Source: Phycomyces nitens
Taxonomy: Eukaryota; Mucoromycota; Mucoromycetes; Mucorales; Phycomycetaceae
Assembly (NCBI GenBank): GCA_022702545.1
Contig: JAHRBC010000003.1
Location: forward strand, 6,138,001 to 6,202,000
Direction of reading: 5' to 3'
DNA: 64,000 nucleotides
Shown here: in pieces, positions 57,004-64,000 of the stretch
Position numbering within the stretch: the first letter of the stretch is position 1
Layout of the letters: each line of letters starts with the position of its first letter
Notes under the pieces: generated by a model
Databases searched by the model: none
Told to the model about the DNA's origin: nothing
Seen by the model: the letters and a program-made list of their open reading frames with translations, nothing else
Position numbers and translations under genes: made by a program

Positions 57004-60000
57004 TTAGCTGCGAGACACTTCTGCCAACAATACAGCCAGCGACGGATCCTCGTGCAAGAACGTCTCTGCGTCCATGTAAAGAGTATCTTCTCCAATCAAA
57101 GGCTCACTCAGATGAGTTTCTATATTGCGTTCGACAATTGCGTCCTTTTCAAACATGCGCGAAGAAGGGGAGTAGGATGTCTTTAGACGGGGTTCTTTCT
57201 TTGGAGATGTGGTAAATGGACCTGATGTGGGTGTGAAGATCTTGATCGTATTGTCGATCCCTGACACTGCCATGTGAGGAAGAAAAGGGTGGCCCTAGAA
57301 GATCGTCTCAGAATCATTGCATCTTGCACAAGAAAATCTCACCTGAATAACATTAACTGTATCCTGATCCCCTTGCAAGATCTGCACAATCTCTGTCGTC
57401 TTTTTATCCCATACAAACAAAAGACCATCATCGCTTCCAGATACAACATATTCATCTTTTGGGCCATAAAAGTTGACGCCTTTTGTTGTCTAGCCATGGT
57501 CAATGAGCTTCTTTTTTCTTCTTCTCTTTCTCTTGATGAATCTTACCATAATGTTACAGTGTCCTTTGTAAATCTTTTCACTTACTAAAATAGGCGTGTT
57601 ATTCTCTAGATAGCTTCGACTACGTCGTGAAAGATTTCCAAGAACTTCTGCAATATGGCGTCTAACTGGATAAGTACCATCTTCATCCTCTTCTTCTTCA
57701 TCATCATCATCTTCATCTTCTTCTGCGTCATAAACTTCAATTATACTAGACGAGTATACATCCCTCTCGTATTCATTCGAATTATTTAAAGCAATGATAT
57801 CATTAAATGTTATCGCGTCGTCTTCTCTTTCTGACCCTGAGCCTTCTCTCACACTGTTTTCTGCAGAATCAATGTTGGAATCATGAGTTGCCGCAAACGC
57901 GAGATGTTCTAGAAGTTCTTCATCAGACGAATTAAAATTAGATCTGACCATCGAATTATCATCTTCTGTTATGTCTTCGTCTTGTGATGTATCCCCATCG
58001 TTTGTATCTAGAGACAAGCATTATTACTAGTTGGTATAGATCCAATTGAGAGTTCAGTACCGATATTCGGGAAGTACATTTTATCGACCCATTTCCACCG
58101 CAGAGAGGTCTGGACCGAGGCCATGTCAACCTCTCTTTCCTCCAATGGTTCATCATTGGGCTCAAAGTCTGTCCTGGTGTCTTCTTGCTCAATTGCCTTT
58201 TCAATAGTGTCCAGAAACTCTTTTATCATAATCATTCGGTAATCAATTGATACTTGAGAAGAACCCTCGTCATGTAAAGGACTATTGACTGCTTCATTTT
58301 CCTGAAATGTCCTGTAAGCCAAGTATCCATAATACCGTGATTTGATGAGCCAGGCTCGACGATGTCTAAAATTAGTCTGGCAAGGGCCACCACTTGCAAG
58401 AAAGAATCCGATTGCTAGACACCACATCCCTCGCCAGGGATCAGACACAATGTCCTCTGCTTCTGCAATAGACTCTTCTGCTTTGTGCAATTCGTATTCA
58501 CTTGACAGACTCTCTAACAAATCAAGTCTCCAGCCCGTTTGCTCATATAATCTGTGTAAGCGCAGAGCGGCCGATAGACATAGACACCATATTCTTTCGA
58601 TATCTTCTTCTTCTGGGTTATCATTTGGCCTCTTGAACGGGTTCATATAGTCCTCAAGACGCTCAAGGGCTCGCTCATAATTTCCACTGAGAATATAGTG
58701 ATGAATGTCATCTGGAGTTGCCAGACGGGGTGCACGGGTATTGTAGTCCTGGGGTGATCCGGATAGCTTCTTTTGAGTCGATTGATGCCAGCCAAGATTC
58801 GGTAATTCTCCCGGTGTGGTGTCATGAATATCAAACAAACCTATTTCACCCGAAGACCAGCTGCCTAATAGCTAATATATAACACATGTCAGCAAAACAT
58901 TTGACAAAATATAAACCAGCACATTTATCTCTTGCCTCTTCTCCATTGTAGTCGCTAAATTTACAGGATGTAACATAAAGATTAATCGAGTGGTTCTGAC
59001 TAGGCCGAGGTTTGAAGCGTCTGATACAGCGTGTGGCTGCGTCTATCGATTGGCGTTTGCCTGCTCCACCTCCACCATGGCCAACCATGCGACGGTCGTG
59101 GAGGTAGATGTAGGCGTCCATTCCAGCAACTGCAAAGTACCGAGAATGGAGCTTGTTGATTGAAAGCGAGTTTAGTCGAAACAGATGCTTTCCATAGTCC
59201 AGAAGAGGTGCTGGACAGCCTTCTGGGATGTCTGTGGCTGTGTGATAGGGCTGCCGAGGCACTCGTGGTGAGCCAAATGAATTATAGATTGTGTGTGGTG
59301 TGCATTTGTGGGGCTGGCGTATATCAAAGTGTCGCACGGTTCCTTTACAAAACAGATAAATCACTGGGGCTATCAAGGCATCATACTATAGATTACCATC
59401 CTCTGCACAGGTAAAAAACTCATGGGGATTGCCGTCTTCGGTCTCAATGGACTTTACACTGTTGGAATGGCACCAGTACACATGTCGTAGGGTGCTTTTG
59501 GATTCGCCTTGATTTCCACTATTGATATCGAATACTCGGACTTCAGAGTCTGCAGCTGCAGTAACCAGAATGCTATCCGAAGTGGCAGGCATAAATTTCG
59601 CAGAAAATATGTTTGCCCTGTGCCCTGCAGAACCATCCAAGTCAGCCATGCTAATTGCTGTCCAAAAGAGCGTACCTGTATCGATAGTGCATGCCTTTCG
59701 GTAATTCTCTTGAGGGAGCCAGATGATAGCTTTTGTGTCGTCTGAGCCAGAGACGAGCTTATCCCCACGAGAGGACCAGCTAAAGAGCTTTAAATGAGTG
59801 GGTGGACGATATGAAAAAAACCAAAACAAAAAAAGCTTATAAATTACAATAGAGTATTGACGCAGCCCGTATGGCCTTGGAGCTCCCTATCAAGAGTCAT
59901 TCGTGATAAAGTGTATCGGTCTGCGTAAATGTTTTGGGCTACAGAAAAAGAAAAGGGAGATATGATGAATAGGCTATTGAGAAAGAACACTTACCAAACA

Positions 60001-60085
60001 AGGCCTTTGGTATTCCACCATAAGGACTGTAGCGATCTCCGTAGCATTGTCTTCTACGAATATACTGTTGGATGCGCTCTGACAT
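57004..60085 (-). CDS. DCAF6/WDTC1-like WD40 protein (CUL4-DDB1 substrate receptor)
   Basis: Nine exons (descending): 59995-60085, 59848-59938, 59676-59779, 59397-59624, 58936-59342, 58061-58871, 57547-58007, 57343-57489, 57004-57294; 876 residues. Five or so WD40 repeats occupy the first part (GHTGCVNTLFWSSRGDKLVS, GSDDTKAIIWLP, TVRHFDIRQ, YIYLHDRRMVG). A long insert follows with a TPR-like segment (HYILSGNYERALERLEDYM) and a very acidic region. Two final WD repeats read GVNFYGPKDEYVVSGSDDG and HPFLPHMAVSGIDNTIKIF. This split propeller is that of DCAF6/WDTC1. The FDIR and HDRR motifs fit DDB1-binding WDXR boxes. Intron 5 needs a GC donor (GCAAGA at 58935, minus strand), joining NGEE to LLGSWSSGEIGLFD. 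Confidence 0.9.
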
Positions 60086-60606
60086 TATAGATTTAGTGAT
60101 CAAATGAGATGTTGAATGACTAGCAAGCTATTATGCGAGACTCGAGTGAGTCGGGACTGTCTCTTTCCGATTGGATTTTGGCGCACGCTACGTGTGACAT
60201 GTATTCAGCAAAGTGTATGCCAGAAAATATATAGGATTTTTTCTTGGATTAGAGACAGATCAATGGTCCATTATGGATAAGAAGCAACCTGTGATATATA
60301 TATCTATATATCTATATATATCTATATATCTGCAATTGGCTCTAAAAGACCAATACTTGCTATTGGGGCTGGTATAAAGCCAATGACAGAAATGCTGTAT
60401 AAATGGCGGTTGCTTGGCCAAAATGTCTTATATCTATGGTATAAAGAGCATTTCATCAACAGGGTTTGGTGTCCAACTGACACGTGTCACGAATGCGCCT
60501 TTATCTAACCCAGCCAATTAAGCCTTGAACACCAAGCAGACGCTTTCTTTCTTTCTTTCTATTTCTTTCTCTCTTTTATTCTTTTGTGAATATTGCCATT
60601 ACAATT
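60086..60606. other. Divergent promoter between DCAF6-like and Lunapark genes
   Basis: Contains a TATATATC array at about 60292-60332 and a TTTC-rich pyrimidine tract at about 60543-60580 just before the Lunapark start. CACGTG-like ACACGTGTC occurs at about 60480. No gene. Confidence 0.5.
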
Positions 60607-60948
60607 ATGGGTGCTTATTTGTCCAAGATCAAGGTTGATCCCTAGTCATTTATGAAAATGTTACTCATTGGTTGGTCAATGAGTAGAATGATTCGAATGA
60701 TTACGAAAAGATCCTTTCAGATCTAGACCAGACGATCCAAAAGAGTCAGCTTAGGATAGCAGACATCAAGATACGTCAACGGAGAGCACTGGCCCTTTTG
60801 GTTCTTTATAGCTCTATTCTGTGGATCGTATACCTTGTGTATTGTATATCCAGTCTCTATAATCAAAACAAAGGCATCCGGACCATTACAAATGCCACCT
60901 TACCGCTGGTTATGTTCCCGTTTGTGTAAGTGGGCTGGATAGACAGTA

Positions 60949-60981
<33 letters not shown>

Positions 60982-61845
60982 GACGATTGTTGTAGAATAT
61001 ACTACGCCAGAAGACTATTGGCATGGTTTTACTTGCGGAAACAGACCACTGAAGAATCCCGGTTGTCGGTCATGATAGCACAACGGGATCAAAAGCTAAA
61101 CGAACTGAAGAAGAAGACGTCTTACTATACTACACATTCATTGCTCGAACGATACGATCCATCTGAAGCCAATAATTCACAGCCACCAAATAGACCCCTC
61201 GATCAACCTCACCGACCAGGTAGATTATAGGCTCTCTTTATTATTTTTTTGGTATATATTAAGCATTGCTTAAATATCATATAGCTTCTTTATCGACACA
61301 ACAGGTTCAGCAGAGTCCACCAAATCCACCAAATCAACCCAATCCTCCAACCGATCTACAAAGAGGTAACATGATCTTGAATCGTCAGACGTCTAAACCA
61401 TAGTCTAGGCCATCAGACCGATGCGGTCGGTAAACAGTGGTTTGAAAAGATGTTTGATACTTTGGCTGGAAAGAGTGAAGAAAGATACGCGCTGGTATGC
61501 AACCATTGTTTCTCCCATAATGGACTTGTCCTACCTCGCGAAAGGGACACCATCCGTAAGCTTAATTGATTATGAGCCAGAGTGCAGAATTAATTTTGGG
61601 CTCTCTTAGAATATGTGTGCCCACAGTGCCACAAGTTTAATCCTAGCAAAGCAATGGCCAATGGCCCAAATGAGAACAATGCACTCTCCTTGGGTGCCAG
61701 GCCCAAGCACGATGTTCTTATTGTAGAGGCAGCACCACCAATTGAATTAGAGAACATTAGAGGCAAAACTGTGGCAGACAGAGTGATAAATCGGCATTAT
61801 GACATAACAGATGAAAGTTCGTCCGACAGTGATGATAGTAAATGA
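60607..61845 (+). CDS. LNP1: Lunapark-like ER three-way-junction protein
   Basis: Exons 60607-60633, 60687-60925, 60996-61219, 61285-61365, 61409-61555, 61610-61845 encode 317 residues. The N-terminus MGAYLSKIK could be N-myristoylated as in animal Lunapark. A short coiled coil leads to two membrane helices (LLVLYSSILWIVYLVYCISS and NATLPLVMFPFVIYYARRLL), a second coiled coil (LSVMIAQRDQKLNELKKKTS), a Pro/Asn-rich linker and the Lunapark zinc finger: CNHCFSHNGLVLP and YVCPQCHKFNP. The C-terminus is acidic/Ser-rich. Lunapark stabilises three-way junctions of the tubular ER with atlastin/Sey1. Intron 1 has a GTTGAT donor, the weakest in this model. Intron 2 contains an ATT microsatellite (about 60950-60980). 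Confidence 0.9.
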
Positions 61846-61966
61846 AGATGATTTTCGAAAGTGCAAAATAAACTAGTGTATGCCAAATATAATGAAGGGA
61901 ATGCAAGAACAAAGAAAGTAAATAAAGTCTAGAACTGTAAAAAAAAATAAGTGCTGAAAACCCTGT

Positions 61967-63864
61967 TCACCAGCCATTCTCTGCATTCTTGGTCTTTAGG
62001 TAGTCAATGATATTGTTGCCAATCTGCTCTTCCTTGATCTTGACCATGTATACCATACTGATGGACTCTTTCTCATTGACAAGAAGAAATGATATCCGCT
62101 TGGCACTAATCTTCTCGACATTGCGGCTGTGGACACTGGCACTCACGAGTTTGGTGGTCTTGCTGCCCTTTTCACTCTCAATCTCAATATACATCTTCTT
62201 GCTAGGAAGCTGTTGGGATATTGTCATGTTTACACTGCCAAAACTGCTCCATTTGGAATGTTCATTCTGAACAAAGAGCTTGCATTTGCATTGCATCGCA
62301 GATTGGAGGGTCTGGGGCACCAGACTCTCTTCAGGCTTCCCGTCCGCAGCTCCGGGTCCATTGAGAGAGGCAAGCGAGTCTGACCGGCCAATGTCTGGAG
62401 AATCCAAAGGAGAGCTGGCTCTTGATTGCTCTGACATCAAGATGGCTTCCTTGTGGGTTCTCTGGAGCACTTCGATAAGGGCAGCTGCGTCAGAAGTGTC
62501 TTCAAAATGGATCAAGTAGTTCTCTTGGTTTGCACCCATAAATACAGACAGACTGACATCTGTTTCAGAGATCTGGTGCACCATTGTGCTGGGCAGGATC
62601 CAGGCATTCAGATAGAGCTCGCCAGTTTCCTGGAGACGAATGGCCACACACGACCGGTTTGTCACTGTCTGGCGCACTTCGAGCTCACAATGTCCCTCTA
62701 CTGCATACCAGGTCTCATCCTTCCATCGGAACACTTCGCTCTGCTCATTATGGTAAAGAACAGCACGAATTCCTGCGGCCTGTCCGCCAGTGTTTGGGTT
62801 AGGCTACACAAACCCAGATAAGCATGCATATCCTGACACAAATGATTCCTTGCTTGTTTTGTATAACTTACACTACGTGGAGGGGAGTCGGTCTCCTCAA
62901 CAGATTGGGGGGCTAATCGAGGAGAAGGCTGGGTTTGACGGGGGCGATTGGATTCAGACTCCTGTTGTTGCTGTTGTTGAGGCACGAGATGTTGATTGTT
63001 GGGCTGGCCTTGTCCACTGGGGCTGGCAGTAGCAGGTCTCATCTGGTGGGCTTCAGGACGCTGTTGGTTGTGGTGCTTGTTGGGTTGGCCATGGGGGTTG
63101 GGAGAAGGAGAGCGGCCTCGGTTGCCATGGGGATCGTGCGCTTGCTGTTGCTGATGGGGCTGTCGGGATTGCTGTGGACGGGATTGTTGTGGCTGGTATT
63201 GGCGAGGTTTCTGCTGCTGTTGCTGCTGCTGCTGTTGCTGTTGTTGTTGTTGCTGTGGTTGAGGACGGCGTTGCTGGGGCTGGGGCTGGTACTGTGGTTT
63301 GTACTGAGGCTGGTCATTTGATGTGCGCTGGCCAGAAGAGCGACTCTGGTGCGGCTGAGGATGGTGAGGATGAGGATGCGGCTGAGGATGAGGCTGAGGA
63401 TGGGAACGCTGGCCGGATTGGTGGTGGGGCGGCTGACGGGATGATGGCTGATCAGACGGACCACGGGAAGAGTGCGAGTGGTGAGGACTTGGCTGGCGGG
63501 AAGAATTCCTGGGTGTACTCTTGCTCATGCTTGTTGGAGCGCCATGGCCACTGCTAGGGCTCGATGAGCGTGAGTGAGGGGCTGAAGGCGATGCATTGGG
63601 TCGCAGAGTGCGACTGGTAGAGTGGGTAGGGACAGGCGAGTGGTTAGAGTGTCTTCCGGGACCAGAAGGCTCATTGGAAGAAGTGCGGCTGGATCCAGAG
63701 GGACGAGGATGCTGTCTTGCGCTAGAGGAAGCTAAGAAACGTTAGATTGGCCAAATACAAGACTACTTACTTGATGGCTGGGGTTGACGACGGCCGGCAG
63801 CCGCAGCGGCCTGGGACGATGTCAGAGTGATCTGGGGAAGTGCTTCGACATGTTTTGCGGGCAT
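61967..63864 (-). CDS. Q/P/H-rich protein with C-terminal PH/WH1-like domain(s)
   Basis: Exons (descending) 63771-63864, 62872-63731, 61967-62803 encode 596 residues. Residues 1 to about 315 are disordered, rich in Ser, Pro, His and Gln, with a run of about 15 Gln at 63205-63255 (minus strand). The C-terminal 280 residues are folded-looking: AVLYHNEQSEVFRWKDETWY, then EGHCELEVRQTV and NYLIHFEDTSDAAALIEVLQ, resembling the layout of a PH/WH1/RanBD fold with a C-terminal helix. A Ser-rich linker leads to a second possible copy (KCKLFVQNEHSKWSSFGSVN to VYMVKIKEEQIGNNIIDYLK). I cannot name the family. Introns 1 and 2 restore frame cleanly. The 5' end is just inside the window. Confidence 0.72.
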
Positions 63865-64000
63865 GGTGGAGGAAGAGAGATTCTTTGTTGAAACAGAAAG
63901 AGGGGGTTGGCTTTCTCTGGAAAGAGCAGTAAAGTTTTTTCGATCGGTTTCTCTCGGCTTACATCCAGCGGCTGAGGATGGGTGCTTTGCGGAACGAGAC

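Noticed and set aside
60292..60332. TATATATC array resembling a short-spacer repeat locus
   Set aside because: Simple microsatellite without unique spacers; not CRISPR.
63174..63557. Ala/Val/Glu-rich plus-strand frame opposite the Q-rich gene
   Set aside because: Mirror translation of CAG/CAA and Pro/His repeats.

Overview
The window is nuclear DNA from a fungus, most likely an early-diverging lineage such as Mucoromycota. The pointers are AT-rich intergenic DNA with many microsatellites, about 100 short introns (mostly 45-90 bp), a fungal-type HIS3, and genes that many yeasts lack (SSX2IP/ADIP, RCHY1/Pirh2, DCAF6, RBM25, Lunapark). The lineage is an inference; no rRNA or organelle marker is present. 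I rebuilt 26 protein-coding genes by splicing. In every model the coding exons sum to a multiple of three and end in a stop. I saw no tRNA, rRNA or CRISPR array.

Layout. 0.9-9.1 kb (+): thioredoxin reductase, a KHA1-like K+/H+ antiporter, an RBM25-like splicing factor. 9.2-13.9 kb (-): mitochondrial-type rhodanese, Rrp8 rRNA methyltransferase, ATP-dependent DNA ligase. 14-18.5 kb: repeat-rich block with a TIR-flanked DNA transposon of about 2.27 kb and a TA target duplication. 18.5-28.7 kb (-): HSF-type factor, P5B ATPase (YPK9/ATP13A2), syntaxin-18/Ufe1. 28.7-33.2 kb: gene-poor AT-rich DNA. 33.2-47 kb: CAP-Gly protein, bHLH-zip factor, ADIP/Msd1 protein, RPS28, HIS3, calreticulin, LAG1 ceramide synthase, LEA-like mitochondrial protein, O-fucosyltransferase-like protein. 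48.7-63.9 kb: CHY/RING E3 ligase, TCF25/Rqc1, an unrecognised secretory-pathway membrane protein, RPS8, an unrecognised basic protein, DCAF6-like WD40 protein, Lunapark, and a Q-rich protein with a PH/WH1-like C-terminus.

Themes. Several neighbours serve the endoplasmic reticulum and proteostasis (calreticulin and ceramide synthase from one divergent promoter, Ufe1-like SNARE, Lunapark, Rqc1, RCHY1, HSF), but nothing indicates an operon or metabolic cluster. Promoters carry recognisable motifs: two Yap1-type TTACTAA sites plus an AP-1 site upstream of thioredoxin reductase, and a Gcn4-type TGAGTCA just upstream of HIS3. Six of about 99 introns need a GC donor (always GCAAG), which is high for a eukaryote. 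I found no convincing new biological system; the best leads are the transposon, the GC-AG introns, the LEA-like mitochondrial protein and three genes I could not assign.
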